Assembly (NCBI GenBank): GCA_020725555.1
Contig: DYEU01000023.1
Location: forward strand, 62,001-126,000
DNA from: Desulfatibacillum sp.
GTDB taxonomy: Bacteria > Desulfobacterota > Desulfobacteria > Desulfobacterales > SpSt-501
Direction: 5' to 3'
Length of the DNA stretch: 64,000 nt
Of this stretch, positions 19,002 to 27,600 are shown piece after piece. The notes beneath the pieces are model-generated. The model saw only the letters and a list, made by a program, of their open reading frames with translations. It made no database searches and was not told where the DNA came from. Position 1 is the stretch's first letter, and each line of letters opens with the position of its first letter. The position numbers and the translations under genes are program-made.

Positions 19002-19040
19002 CGAGGCGCCCTCCCCGGCCCGTCCGGGAAGGGCGCCTCG
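19002..19040. terminator. Long GC-rich hairpin between convergent genes
   Basis: CGAGGCGCCCTCCCCGG (19002-19018) pairs with CCGGGAAGGGCGCCTCG (19024-19040) with one mismatch and a 5-nt loop. It sits between the LysM gene and the last pilin gene. It lacks a T-tract, so intrinsic termination is likely weak, though it could protect 3' ends. Confidence 0.55.
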
Positions 19041-19064
19041 GATCTTCGCGGGAAGAGCGCCGCC

Positions 19065-19595
19065 TCAGTTGTATCCGACCTTGAAGATCTTGGACACCCG
19101 GACCTCGATCTGCTGGGTCGTGTTCGCGTTGGAGAGGATCTCGTAATAAAAGCGCTCGAATCCCTTTTCGTTCCCCTCGGCGAAGCTGGAGGCCCCGCTC
19201 AGGGCCGCCGGGTCCAGATAGTCCACGCGGTACCAGTACGGGATGCCGTAGCTGCTGAGGAAATTGTTGTCCGGGCTGACGGCGGCCAGTTCGCCGCCAT
19301 CGCCGACCGGCTGCGTGCCGGAGCCGAAGTTTTTCACCGTGAGATCGCCGGCCGCGTCGTTCACCCAGTCGGGCGGGGAGCCCCGGTTTTCCAGCCACAG
19401 GGCCCCCTGCCGCCAGCCTGAATCGGCGAGGTAGAACTCCACTTGGTAGTTCTGGTTGTGGGTGGCGATCTGCACCTCGGTCGTGCTCGTGCGCGAGCTG
19501 GAGATCCCGATCAGGGTGAGAAGCACCAGCATGATCATCGCCACCACGATGACCGAGCCTTTCTGGTTGCCGAGGATCCGCCCTGCCTGGGTCAT
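19065..19595 (-). CDS. PilX-like type IV pilus assembly protein (set 1)
   Basis: A 176-residue protein. Start at ATG 19595. The N-terminus GNQKGSVIVVAMIMLVLLTLIG lacks the +5 Glu of true prepilins but has the PilX_N pattern: Gly, then a long hydrophobic helix, then SSSRTSTTEVQIATHN. PilX-type proteins join the minor pilin complex with PilV/PilW/PilY1 at the pilus tip. It is the last gene of minor pilin set 1. Confidence 0.82.
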   Translation of the reverse strand: MTQAGRILGNQKGSVIVVAMIMLVLLTLIGISSSRTSTTEVQIATHNQNYQVEFYLADSGWRQGALWLENRGSPPDWVNDAAGDLTVKNFGSGTQPVGDGGELAAVSPDNNFLSSYGIPYWYRVDYLDPAALSGASSFAEGNEKGFERFYYEILSNANTTQQIEVRVSKIFKVGYN

Positions 19596-19618
19596 CGCCC
19601 TGCCCCCCCGTTCTTGGC

Positions 19619-20095
19619 CTACAGCCTTTCGGTCTTGATGAAATTGATGCGGATGTCCCGGGTCCGCGAGGCGTTCACGACCGAGGTCACTTCCAAGCGC
19701 ACGCACTTGTGGCCCTGGAAATCGACCCCGAGGCAGTCTTGCTGCACGACCCAGCGCAGGTTGAGGTGCCCCCGTTCCCCGTCCTCGTCGATCCGGCCGT
19801 CCAGGTTGTTGTCGATCCCGTCCTCTTCCGGTCCCGGTTCATGCAGCCCGGCGTCGAGCTGGGGGTCGTCGTAGGCGAGGGCAAGCAATTGCTCGGCCTT
19901 GGCCGCGGCCGCGGTCACGTTTTCGGTCACCCCCCGGGCCACCGTGTTCGTCCGCAGCGACGAGACGTGCATGCTGAAGATGGCGAGCAGCCCCACGGAA
20001 AAGATCGCCAGCGCGACCATGACCTCGAGCAGCGTGAACCCCGCCGAAGGTTCCGGCCGGGGGGTTGAAGGGCCGATTTGCCGCCGGCTGTTCAT
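19619..20095 (-). CDS. PilV-like prepilin (set 1)
   Basis: A 158-residue prepilin. The leader ends at G19, with cleavage before F20 in SAGFTLLEVMVALAIF; the conserved Glu is at +5. A hydrophobic helix of 22 residues follows. In the middle DGIDNNLDGRIDED (residues 92-105) resembles an acidic calcium-binding loop of the kind in thrombospondin-3 or EF-hand motifs. It is a minor pilin for type IV pilus priming. It sits 23 nt before the PilX gene and 9 nt after pilW. Confidence 0.85.
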   Translation of the reverse strand: MNSRRQIGPSTPRPEPSAGFTLLEVMVALAIFSVGLLAIFSMHVSSLRTNTVARGVTENVTAAAAKAEQLLALAYDDPQLDAGLHEPGPEEDGIDNNLDGRIDEDGERGHLNLRWVVQQDCLGVDFQGHKCVRLEVTSVVNASRTRDIRINFIKTERL

Positions 20096-20104
20096 GACGC
20101 CGTC

Positions 20105-20938
20105 CTATCGGATGCCCAGATTGCGGATGCGCACCTGGGCGGTGAAGGTCCGCGGTTTCTGGAAATCGGATTTCCGGGCGTTCACGAGGGGACTTCCGTG
20201 ATCGGCGACCGGCCGGGCCCGGATGGTGATCCCGACCGTGCGCAGGTTCTCGTTGAAGACCCTCCAGGCGTCCTCATCCCCGGGGTCCTCGGGAAGCGTG
20301 AGCGGCTGGAGGTCGTCGTCGAGGTACTCGAAGGCGAGCGACTCGATGTTTTCGGCGATCGCCTGCCAGCCGGACTGGCCGCCCCAGCGCTGCAGGAGCC
20401 CCTCATGCAGCCGGAAGGCCACAAGCTCGCTGTCGAGGGCCTCGAGCTGAATGCAGCTCAGGTCGTTCGCCGGGTATTGCGGCACCGCCTCGGCGGAGGG
20501 GTTGCGGCACTGAACGCCGTTGTAACGGGAGGCCGTCTCGTTGCTCGTGAAGGCGATCGCCGTCTGGCCGGTCTGGGCCTGGGGGTAGCCCGCGGCGCAG
20601 GCCCCGGTGACCCGCCCGTCCTCGCAGAGCTCGGTGAAGCGGCCGAAGAACCCGCGGCGGCGCTTTCCGTCCGCCCCCTCGGCGGAACGCAGGTGCAGGG
20701 TTGGGTCGAACCCGGCCATGCGCAGGGAGCGCTGCAGGATGTAAAAGGCGTTGCGCAGGTTCTGCTGGGTATCGACCACGATGTTCTGGGTCACGTGGGA
20801 CTCGAGCTGCGCCTTGTATGCGCCGTAGATCCCGGCGAGCGCAAGCGAGGAGACGGCGAGGGTCACCATCAGCTCGACCAACGTGAATCCGCGGCAGTCG
20901 CTTCTCGGGTTCGCCATCGCTTGACTTTCGCGCCTCAT
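20105..20938 (-). CDS. PilW-like prepilin (set 1)
   Basis: A 277-residue prepilin with cleavage motif RGFTLVELMVTLAVSSLALAG and the PilW feature NLRNAFYILQRSLRMAGFDP after the helix. PilW is a large minor pilin. ATG 20938 overlaps the upstream gene's stop (ATGA). A second ATG seven codons in (20917) would give a shorter leader and is equally possible. Confidence 0.85.
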   Translation of the reverse strand: MRRESQAMANPRSDCRGFTLVELMVTLAVSSLALAGIYGAYKAQLESHVTQNIVVDTQQNLRNAFYILQRSLRMAGFDPTLHLRSAEGADGKRRRGFFGRFTELCEDGRVTGACAAGYPQAQTGQTAIAFTSNETASRYNGVQCRNPSAEAVPQYPANDLSCIQLEALDSELVAFRLHEGLLQRWGGQSGWQAIAENIESLAFEYLDDDLQPLTLPEDPGDEDAWRVFNENLRTVGITIRARPVADHGSPLVNARKSDFQKPRTFTAQVRIRNLGIR

Positions 20939-21378
20939 TCGATGCGAACCGTCCCGCCGGCCCCCAGGCGGACGCTGCGCTCGAGGTCGGCGCCGCCGCT
21001 GCGGCCGATCACCACCCGGCCGGCCTTGTTCGGAAGGCCCTGGTTGTTGAACAGGACCGCGGTCCCGAGCGAGCCCTGGCCGGGCTCGCGCAGGTCCACG
21101 CCGGCGGGCATCCGCACCGCGCGCACCGGCTCCCCGGCGGCCGCAACCCGAAGCGTCTCCTGGGCGTAGTCGATCTCCACGGTGACGGCCGCGTTGCGCT
21201 TGACGGCCGTGTGCCGCGCGAGCTCCAGGGCGCCGAGAACCTCGCGGGCGGCCGATCCGATCTTGTATTTCGGGACCCAGCCGATCACCGCCGGGAGCGC
21301 CATGGCGCAGAGCAGGGCGATGATCCCGATGATCACCATCAACTCCTGGAGGCTGAACCCCTTCTGCCCTTTGAGCAT
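20935..21378 (-). CDS. FimT/GspH-like prepilin (set 1)
   Basis: A 147-residue prepilin. The start is at ATG 21378, backed by GGAGGG 5 nt upstream. The leader MLKGQKG is cleaved before FSLQELMVIIGIIALL (the +5 residue is Glu). Downstream ALELARHTAVKRNAAVTVEI is the usual FimT/FimU/GspH segment. It is the first gene of set 1, 50 nt after a sigma-54 promoter element. Confidence 0.85.
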   Translation of the reverse strand: MLKGQKGFSLQELMVIIGIIALLCAMALPAVIGWVPKYKIGSAAREVLGALELARHTAVKRNAAVTVEIDYAQETLRVAAAGEPVRAVRMPAGVDLREPGQGSLGTAVLFNNQGLPNKAGRVVIGRSGGADLERSVRLGAGGTVRIE

Positions 21379-21427
21379 CGATCCCTCCACGAACCCTCGA
21401 GCGGCCTCGGGGCTGCCGGATAGATCA

Positions 21428-21443
21428 AGCAAAGCATGTGCCA
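21428..21443 (-). promoter_or_regulatory. Sigma-54 (-24/-12) promoter of minor pilin set 1
   Basis: On the minus strand TGGCAC-ATGCT-TTGCT matches the -24/-12 consensus at every conserved base, including the GG and GC pairs. Transcription would start near 21416, about 38 nt before the FimT-like gene. Confidence 0.88.
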
Positions 21444-21631
21444 GCGCCGCATACCTTCCGAGGCGCTCACGGGGAGAGCGCCGGAACACGGGCCGATTTT
21501 TTTAACCTACTGATTTCATATTTGAATTCTATTCTCGGCATCCCGGCGCGCCTCCGGCGCCGCGGGTCTCTCCGGACCGGAGAGCCTCACAAGGTTTAAT
21601 GCGCTCTTAAGCGATTTAATAAAAGGGGGGC

Positions 21632-22132
21632 TCAGCGGGCGGGCGTGCCAGCGGCCCCGGCCGCGGGAGGGCGGCGCGGCGACTTGCGGCGCGCCTCCTC
21701 GACGGGCTGGAAGGAAGCCCGGGGTTGCGGGGGCCTCTTCTCCAGTTTCTGCAGCCGCGTGGCGGCGACGAAGCCCTCGGGGTGACGGAAGCCCTCCACG
21801 GCCACCGTCTCGCCCTTGCGGAAAAATGCCCGCGGCCGCGGTTTCCCGGCCTCGTCGAGGTACTGTGTCTTGAGCGCCCTGCCCCCGACCCAGGCGTTCA
21901 AGCCCCGGATCTCGCGCTCGGCGACGACGATCACCCCGCGCTCGGGGTCCGCTTCCATGACGACCCCGACGATCTCGATGGGGGCGCACTCCTCGGGGTC
22001 GAGCTGCTCGACGACGGCGGCGGGGGAAGCCTCCCCCGCCCCGGGGGCGGGGGTCGCGGCTTGCGTCCCTGAGAAAGCGGCCAGGAGGGCCGCGGTCACG
22101 ATGGCGGCAAGCGGCAGGGGGCGCAAGGTCAT
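21632..22132 (-). CDS. Secreted protein of unknown function following pilY1
   Basis: A 166-residue protein with a signal peptide (residues 1-25, cleavage after SGTQA likely). An Ala/Pro stretch is followed by a compact region (about 48-130) with alternating beta-like segments: IEIVGVVMEADPERGVIVVAE, then FFRKGETVAVEGFRHPEGFVAAT. This looks like a small beta-barrel, perhaps an OB fold. The tail is basic and Pro-rich. It lies 17 nt after pilY1 and is probably the last gene of that operon. I do not recognise the family. Confidence 0.65.
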   Translation of the reverse strand: MTLRPLPLAAIVTAALLAAFSGTQAATPAPGAGEASPAAVVEQLDPEECAPIEIVGVVMEADPERGVIVVAEREIRGLNAWVGGRALKTQYLDEAGKPRPRAFFRKGETVAVEGFRHPEGFVAATRLQKLEKRPPQPRASFQPVEEARRKSPRRPPAAGAAGTPAR

Positions 22133-22149
22133 GGCCCTTCTCCTTCGCG

Positions 22150-25100
22150 TCAGAAGATCTGCTTCCAGTAATAGCGGATCATGTCCTGGGAGGCGACCGT
22201 GGGCAGGCTCACGATGCCGCTCTCGACGCCGATGAACAGCCTCGCCCCGCCGGCGAGAATGGCGATCACCGGCGCCGAGGGGATCGCCGTCCCGATCGCC
22301 AGCGACCGGTCGAGCTTCCCCAAGGCCACGGCATTGCCGGCGCGGTCGGTCTCCGGGGTCGCGCTGAAATCGTGCACGGCGCTCCCGTCCAAATAATTCA
22401 CGGCGTAAAGGCGCGCGACCCCGCGCACGGTGGAAGCGGCGCAGGGGTCGTTCGGGTTGACGCCCGAGTCTTGCGAAGGCGTGTAGGTGGTGAAGTAGAC
22501 GACCCCGCCGTAGACCCGCGGCGAGGAGACGACCTTCTCGCCCGCGTTTTCGAGGCGGATGAACCAGCCTTTCCGGTTCTGGAGCAGCGCCTTGACCTGG
22601 GCCTTTTCCTCGGCCGTGCCGAGCTGGACGAGGTTGTCGGTCACGTCGACCAGGTCGGCCTCGGTGAGCGGCGCGGTCAGGGTCCAGTCGTTTTTCACGG
22701 CGTAGAAGCGATTGACCACCTGGGTTTCGCTCGGCCGCTCGCGGTCCCCGGTGCCGAAGAAGACGTACTCGCCGTGGATGCCGGGCGGGTATTTCTCGGC
22801 CACCGCGTCCGGGGCGTAGAGGATCTTGAGCCGCCTGCCGTTCACGAGCGGGGCCTGGAAGATCTTCTTCGCGCTCCAGGAGCCGTCGGCGATGCTGCGG
22901 GCGATCTGCCGCGTGCCCACGGTGAAGCTCTGCACCTCGTCGTCCTTTACGCCGAAGAGGTTTCCGCCGAGGTCGCCGAAATAGATGCGGCTGGTGATCC
23001 CGTCGCCGTCGTGGTCGAAGCCCGCGACGTCGACGACGGAATGGGTGAGGCCGAGCGCGGGGTGCGTGGCCGGGGTCACCTTGAGGGAAGAAAGCACCTG
23101 CCCGGTCGCCCGGTTCACGGCGAAGATGCCGCGGCCCACGGTGTCCTCGGGGTCGGGGGCGGCCTGGTCCTGGTTCGTGTCGTAGCCCCCGGCGATGAGA
23201 AAGACGTCCGCGGGGGTCACGGTCACCTCGACCCCGTCTGGCGTGGTGACGGCCTCGGCGCCGGTCGACACGGTGACGCGGTCGGGCCGGCTCCAGGACT
23301 GGCCCAGCCGCTCGTAATTCGTGGGTGAAGGCCCGAGAGCGTCCACGCCCAGGCTGTACAGGAAACGCGGGGCGGCGTAATCGGTGACATCGAGGGCGAC
23401 ATAGGCCTCCCCGCCGCGCCGCGAGCCGATCACGAGGATCTTCTGCGCATCCCCGCCGTACACCGCGGGCGAGCCGTCGACGAAATAGTCGTGGTCGGCG
23501 TCGGAGAGGCGCGTGAGCCGCCCGAGGTGCTCAGGCGGGATGAAGCTCCAGAGTTCCTGCCCCGTGTCGTCGTCGATCGCGTGGAGCATGCCGTCGTTTG
23601 CGCCGACATAGATCACGGTCTTGTCGGGGTAGTGGACGATCGCGGGCTCGGAGTGGATGACGTCGCCGAAGACGCCGTTGCGCACCGTATCGAAGAGCTG
23701 GTCGCGGGCGGCGGCGTCGGCGACCCCCAGCATGGCGTTGGTGATCGCCGTGTTGGCAGTGACGAAAGCGTTCGAGGAATCGGTGAGCAGCGGGTTCGTC
23801 CCCGTCCAGGTGTAGACCCGCCGCGGCTCCGTCGACTCGATCTGGAGACTCAAGGCCTCGGCCGCCCCGCCCCTTTCGACCGCCGGGCCGTCGTTTCCAA
23901 GAACCGTCCACCAGGAGAGCGCGTTGTCCTTGATCAGCCCCTCGGGGGTCGTAACCGGGTCGCCCTTGGCGTCGATCAGCGCCCCGTCGGGCTCGAGCTT
24001 GTAGCGCTTGATGTTTCCGATCCAGCGGCCGCTCTGCTGCGGCTTGAAGAAGCCGAGGTAGATCTTGTCGCCGGCGAAGACGCGGTTCATGCGGCTGATG
24101 GGGACGACCGGGGCGACGTAGCAGGCGTTCTTCTCGATGATGCTCGACATGATCTGGAAGAAGGCCTCGCGCAGCGTCGAGTAGTTCTCGGCCGTGTAGT
24201 AGGAGCCGCCGCCGGCCGCGGCCGTGCGCTGCAGCAGCGCCTGCTCGATGCGTAAGCCGATGGTGAAGGTCGTGATGTTCTGCTTGTCGAAGGCGGTCCC
24301 GTCGCCCATCGCGGGGTTGCAGTCGTTTTCATAGAGATAGCGGGCCACGTCCTCGAGATAACCCGACCCGTCGTAAGGATAGTCGAATTTCGCCGGGTCG
24401 TTTGCGGGGGTCGAGGTCCCGATGAAATCGCCGTTGATGTAGGGGGCCGACCAGAGCCGGCTGTCCCGGTCCTTGGTGGGCTCGCCGTCGGTCATGAGGA
24501 TGATGTAGTTCTTCTGGCAGCGCTCGAGCATGGGCGAGACGTAGCGCCCGCCGGAATAGGACCCGGCGGGGAACTCGCTCGTGTTGAACCAGCTCGGCAT
24601 GCCCGCGTAGTAGAGGCCCGCCTCGGCGAGGGTCTCGGCAAGCGGCGTCCAGGTCGAGGGAGTGAGTTCGTTCACCGCGTTTAAGAGCGCGCTGCGGTGG
24701 GCCGGGTCGTTTACGCTTTTCACCGGGATCCGCAGCCGCCCGCCCTGCTCGTAGTTGAAGATCATCAGGCCGAAGCGTACGTTGTCGGTCGTCGCAATCA
24801 GGTCGGAGACGACCTGCTTGGCGACGTCGATCCGGCGCAGGTAGGGGCCGATCCCGGTCGCGATGTAGTTCAGGTAGTTTCCCAGGCGGAGGTAGCGCTT
24901 GGTGCTTCCGCCGCAGTTGAAGGGCGAGCTCCTGCGGATGTAGCCCTCGGCGTAGCCCTGCTCGAGGAGCGCCTCCCGGAGGGTGGAGCAGCCGAGGCTG
25001 CCGACGTTTGACGCGAAAAGATCCCACCAGTAGGTCCCGGTGGAGGAGTTGTAGCGGCGGTAGTAGACGGCGTTCCGCGTGTAGGTGCAGCTTGCGCAGC

Positions 25101-25296
25101 TGTAGGTCTGGTTCGGGTCGTAGGGGACCCCGGGGACGTCGGCCTCGTCCATGCTGCCCGAGTTGTCGAAGATGATGAGGACGTTCGGCTCGATGTCCGG
25201 GTTGGTCACCGTGCCGTAGATCTCGGTGTCGTCGGCGCGGAGGATCCCCGCCAGCCCGAGAACGACCATCACCCCCATCAACAGCCTGCGGCTCAT
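22150..25296 (-). CDS. pilY1: PilY1-like type IV pilus tip adhesin
   Basis: A 1048-residue secreted protein. Signal peptide residues 1-21. A von Willebrand A domain (about 36-390) has the MIDAS motif DNSGS (D44, S46, S48) and MTDGEPT near 268. The C-terminal beta-propeller (about 540-1048) starts HSEPAIVHYPDKTVIYVGAN. The PilY1 calcium loop is present as D761-x-D763-x-D765-G followed by IYFGDLGGN. The N-terminal domain has paired cysteines (CASC). PilY1 sits on the minor pilin complex and mediates adhesion, mechanosensing and extension/retraction control. The start ATG 25296 has GGAG 11 nt upstream. Confidence 0.92.
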   Translation of the reverse strand: MSRRLLMGVMVVLGLAGILRADDTEIYGTVTNPDIEPNVLIIFDNSGSMDEADVPGVPYDPNQTYSCASCTYTRNAVYYRRYNSSTGTYWWDLFASNVGSLGCSTLREALLEQGYAEGYIRRSSPFNCGGSTKRYLRLGNYLNYIATGIGPYLRRIDVAKQVVSDLIATTDNVRFGLMIFNYEQGGRLRIPVKSVNDPAHRSALLNAVNELTPSTWTPLAETLAEAGLYYAGMPSWFNTSEFPAGSYSGGRYVSPMLERCQKNYIILMTDGEPTKDRDSRLWSAPYINGDFIGTSTPANDPAKFDYPYDGSGYLEDVARYLYENDCNPAMGDGTAFDKQNITTFTIGLRIEQALLQRTAAAGGGSYYTAENYSTLREAFFQIMSSIIEKNACYVAPVVPISRMNRVFAGDKIYLGFFKPQQSGRWIGNIKRYKLEPDGALIDAKGDPVTTPEGLIKDNALSWWTVLGNDGPAVERGGAAEALSLQIESTEPRRVYTWTGTNPLLTDSSNAFVTANTAITNAMLGVADAAARDQLFDTVRNGVFGDVIHSEPAIVHYPDKTVIYVGANDGMLHAIDDDTGQELWSFIPPEHLGRLTRLSDADHDYFVDGSPAVYGGDAQKILVIGSRRGGEAYVALDVTDYAAPRFLYSLGVDALGPSPTNYERLGQSWSRPDRVTVSTGAEAVTTPDGVEVTVTPADVFLIAGGYDTNQDQAAPDPEDTVGRGIFAVNRATGQVLSSLKVTPATHPALGLTHSVVDVAGFDHDGDGITSRIYFGDLGGNLFGVKDDEVQSFTVGTRQIARSIADGSWSAKKIFQAPLVNGRRLKILYAPDAVAEKYPPGIHGEYVFFGTGDRERPSETQVVNRFYAVKNDWTLTAPLTEADLVDVTDNLVQLGTAEEKAQVKALLQNRKGWFIRLENAGEKVVSSPRVYGGVVYFTTYTPSQDSGVNPNDPCAASTVRGVARLYAVNYLDGSAVHDFSATPETDRAGNAVALGKLDRSLAIGTAIPSAPVIAILAGGARLFIGVESGIVSLPTVASQDMIRYYWKQIF

Positions 25297-25342
25297 GCCG
25301 GAGTCTCCTTTGGTTTCATGTCGCGGGAAGGCCCCCGCGCGC

Positions 25343-25927
25343 TCATTGGTACTTGTTGAACACCTTGTAGGCGCCCACCTGGACGCGCGTGTTCCCCGTG
25401 AGCGAGGTCGCCGTGATCCCGTAGCGGCGGATCTCGAAATACTTGAGGCTGAAGCCCGAGCCCGGCGGCGGGGCGGAAATGTGCCGCTGCCGCGGCAGGT
25501 CGTTCGCCGCGGTCTCGGCCGGCCCCGCCTGCCCGTCCTCGTCGAAATCGATGGCGACCGCGGCATCGGTGATGCAGCGCACCCGGACTTCGGCGATCGG
25601 CCGGCTCTGGGCGTCGAGGGCAAAGAAGCGGTAATTGGCGGCCAGCGGCCCGTCGAGCAGGAACTGGTCGGTCAGCCAGTGCGTCGCGCCGGCCTCCCCC
25701 TTGCCGGTCGTGCCGCGGTCGTAATTCTCGAGGGCGTCGATGACGGCCGCCTCCGAGGCGTAGAACTCGCGCGTGAGATCCCCTTCGTTGCGCACGACGT
25801 GCATCTCGGTCGTCGAGGTCCACAGCGCAAGCACCCCCGCGAGCAGGAGCACGGCCGAAATGAGAATCGAGGCCCCGAGGATGAAGCCCCGCTCGTCTCT
25901 CAGGATATCGAGGGGTCTACCGCACAT
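25343..25927 (-). CDS. PilX-like type IV pilus assembly protein (set 2)
   Basis: A 194-residue protein. The N-terminal DERGFILGASILISAVLLLAG has the hydrophobic helix and the STTEMHVVRNEGDLTREFYASEA segment of PilX-like proteins. The sequence D127-F-D-E-D-G-Q-A-G-P-A-E138 fits a 12-residue EF-hand loop at its calcium positions 1, 3, 5 and 12. It lies between pilW and pilY1 in the second minor pilin set. Confidence 0.8.
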   Translation of the reverse strand: MCGRPLDILRDERGFILGASILISAVLLLAGVLALWTSTTEMHVVRNEGDLTREFYASEAAVIDALENYDRGTTGKGEAGATHWLTDQFLLDGPLAANYRFFALDAQSRPIAEVRVRCITDAAVAIDFDEDGQAGPAETAANDLPRQRHISAPPPGSGFSLKYFEIRRYGITATSLTGNTRVQVGAYKVFNKYQ

Positions 25928-25944
25928 CGCCGGGTTTCCCTCCC

Positions 25945-26553
25945 TTAGAGGTTGCGGCAGCGCACCCGTGTGGCGTAGGTGCGCGAAACGGCCGGGTTGC
26001 GGCCGGCTGGCCGGTTGACGGTCAGGGTGATCTCGACGGCGCGGATGTCGGCCCGCCGCGCGGCGAGCTCGGCCTCCGGGATCGCCGCCCCGGTCGCGTC
26101 GAGGTAGGCGAACTGCATCTGGCTCACGTCCTCGAGCAGCACCTCGGTCCCCAGATGGCTGGTCTGCTCGAGCCGCGTGCCGTTCAGGGCGTAGGTGACG
26201 TTTTCGAAAGGACCGTCGAGCAGCCCGTCGTTGTTCATGTCGGCGGTGAACCGCAGCCGGGTGGGGGTCGCCTCCACGATGCCGGCGCCCGCGCTCCCCA
26301 GCGGGTCAAGGCCCGCAAGCCGGATGTCCTGCACCATCATCTCGACCCCGATGCGCGCGCTCTGCTGGGTCGCCGCCTTCACGTTTTCAGCCGTGTAGGA
26401 GCGGTTCAGGCGCTCGAAGCCCGTGTAGATCGCCCCGAAGAGAATCGAGAGCGCGGCGAGCACAAGAAGCATCTCCACCATGGAGAAACCGCCCTGCGGG
26501 CCGAGCGCCCTCCGGCCCGCGCCGTGCACCGGCCGTTTTGCCCTGCGTCTCAT
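25945..26553 (-). CDS. PilW-like prepilin (set 2)
   Basis: A 202-residue prepilin. ATG 26553 overlaps the stop of the preceding pilV (ATGA). The leader of about 22 residues ends GG, then FSMVEMLLVLAALSILFGAIY (+5 Glu). TQQSARIGVEMMVQDIRLAGLDP is the PilW signature. TADMNNDGLLDGPFE (residues 103-117) is an acidic, probably calcium-binding loop. It is shorter than the set 1 PilW (277 residues). Confidence 0.85.
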   Translation of the reverse strand: MRRRAKRPVHGAGRRALGPQGGFSMVEMLLVLAALSILFGAIYTGFERLNRSYTAENVKAATQQSARIGVEMMVQDIRLAGLDPLGSAGAGIVEATPTRLRFTADMNNDGLLDGPFENVTYALNGTRLEQTSHLGTEVLLEDVSQMQFAYLDATGAAIPEAELAARRADIRAVEITLTVNRPAGRNPAVSRTYATRVRCRNL

Positions 26554-26954
26554 ACGCCGTTCCCTTGGGTGTTGGACGAGACCACGACACTCGCCTGCCG
26601 GCCGAGCCGCGTCCACTCCACCCGCACCGTGATGCGCCGCGCGCCATCGCCCAGGGTCTCGATGGTCCAGGTGCGGGTGAAGATGCCGCCCGAGCGGCCC
26701 TCGGCGTCGACCGGGTTGTTGGGGTCGGCATAGGGCCCTCCGGCGGCGAGCGCGGCGACCTCCCGGTTCTTCAGGTCCTCGAGCTGCGCCTTGGCCAGCA
26801 TGTTCGCCTGGGTGTAGAGGTTGCCCTTGGTGTTGTTTCTGGCCGATCCGAAATGCATCGACACCGCGGCGAGCATCCCGAGCGAGAGGATGCCCATGGC
26901 AATCAGGAGTTCGATGAAGGAAAACCCGCGCGCGTCGTGAAAACGCAAAACCAT
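26550..26954 (-). CDS. PilV-like prepilin (set 2)
   Basis: A 134-residue prepilin starting at ATG 26954. The leader MVLRFHDARG is cleaved before FSFIELLIAMGILSLGMLA (+5 Glu). SARNNTKGNLYTQANMLAKAQLEDL is the conserved PilV part after the helix. Overlaps pilW by 4 nt and follows the FimT gene after 14 nt. Confidence 0.85.
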   Translation of the reverse strand: MVLRFHDARGFSFIELLIAMGILSLGMLAAVSMHFGSARNNTKGNLYTQANMLAKAQLEDLKNREVAALAAGGPYADPNNPVDAEGRSGGIFTRTWTIETLGDGARRITVRVEWTRLGRQASVVVSSNTQGNGV

Positions 26955-26968
26955 CTCGCGCTCTCCTC

Positions 26969-27451
26969 CTATAGGCTGCGGATGTTCCCCAGCCGGTTCA
27001 CCCGGATGCGGCGCTCGCCGGTGCCGTTGACGAGCGGGATCGACCCCGCCGAGGTCAACGCCGGGGCGAGCCCCCGGCTGTCGAAACTGAGCCGCTGGTC
27101 GGGCAGCGTCATCTCCGCAAGCACGATCCGGACCCCCGCGGGGAGCTGGCGGTAAAGGACCAGGGGTTCTGCGCCGTTGCGGATCCCGTCCCCCGCCTCC
27201 CCGCCCCCGGCGCCGTTGTCCAGAAACAGGGTGTACTCGTTTTCGGCGAAAACGACGGTGACGGCGGCCCCCTCGCGGATCGAGCGCACCTTGGCCATCT
27301 CCAAATCCGACGTCAGGTTGATCGCCGCCCCGCGCAGCCGGTGCACTTGCAGCCAGCGCAAAAACGAGGGCATGCTGACCGAGGCGAGCAGAGCGACCAC
27401 GGCCAGGGTGACGGCCACCTCGAAAGCGCTGAATCCCGATTCCCGTCGCAT
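26969..27451 (-). CDS. FimT/GspH-like prepilin (set 2)
   Basis: A 160-residue prepilin. A very short leader (MRRESG) is cleaved before FSAFEVAVTLAVVALLASV (+5 Glu). INLTSDLEMAKVRSIREGAAVTVVF is the FimT/GspH segment. It is the first gene of set 2, with a -24/-12 element about 37 nt upstream. Confidence 0.85.
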   Translation of the reverse strand: MRRESGFSAFEVAVTLAVVALLASVSMPSFLRWLQVHRLRGAAINLTSDLEMAKVRSIREGAAVTVVFAENEYTLFLDNGAGGGEAGDGIRNGAEPLVLYRQLPAGVRIVLAEMTLPDQRLSFDSRGLAPALTSAGSIPLVNGTGERRIRVNRLGNIRSL

Positions 27452-27487
27452 GGCATCGGCTCCTTGTGGAAACTCCGGGAGCGGTTC

Positions 27488-27503
27488 TACAAAAGCCGTG
27501 CCA
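27488..27503 (-). promoter_or_regulatory. Sigma-54-like (-24/-12) promoter of minor pilin set 2
   Basis: The minus strand reads TGGCAC-GGCTT-TTGTA. The -24 half is perfect and the spacing exact, but the -12 GC is GT. Expected transcription start is near 27476, 25 nt before the FimT gene. The same position relative to the gene as in set 1 supports it. Confidence 0.65.
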
Positions 27504-27600
27504 CGCCGGGTGGAGGAACGGTTCGGGATGGCCGCCGGGCGGCCTCCGGCCGGAGCGACCGAAGTATCTAACCCGATGAATTCGAGCGAAAACCCGCCGG

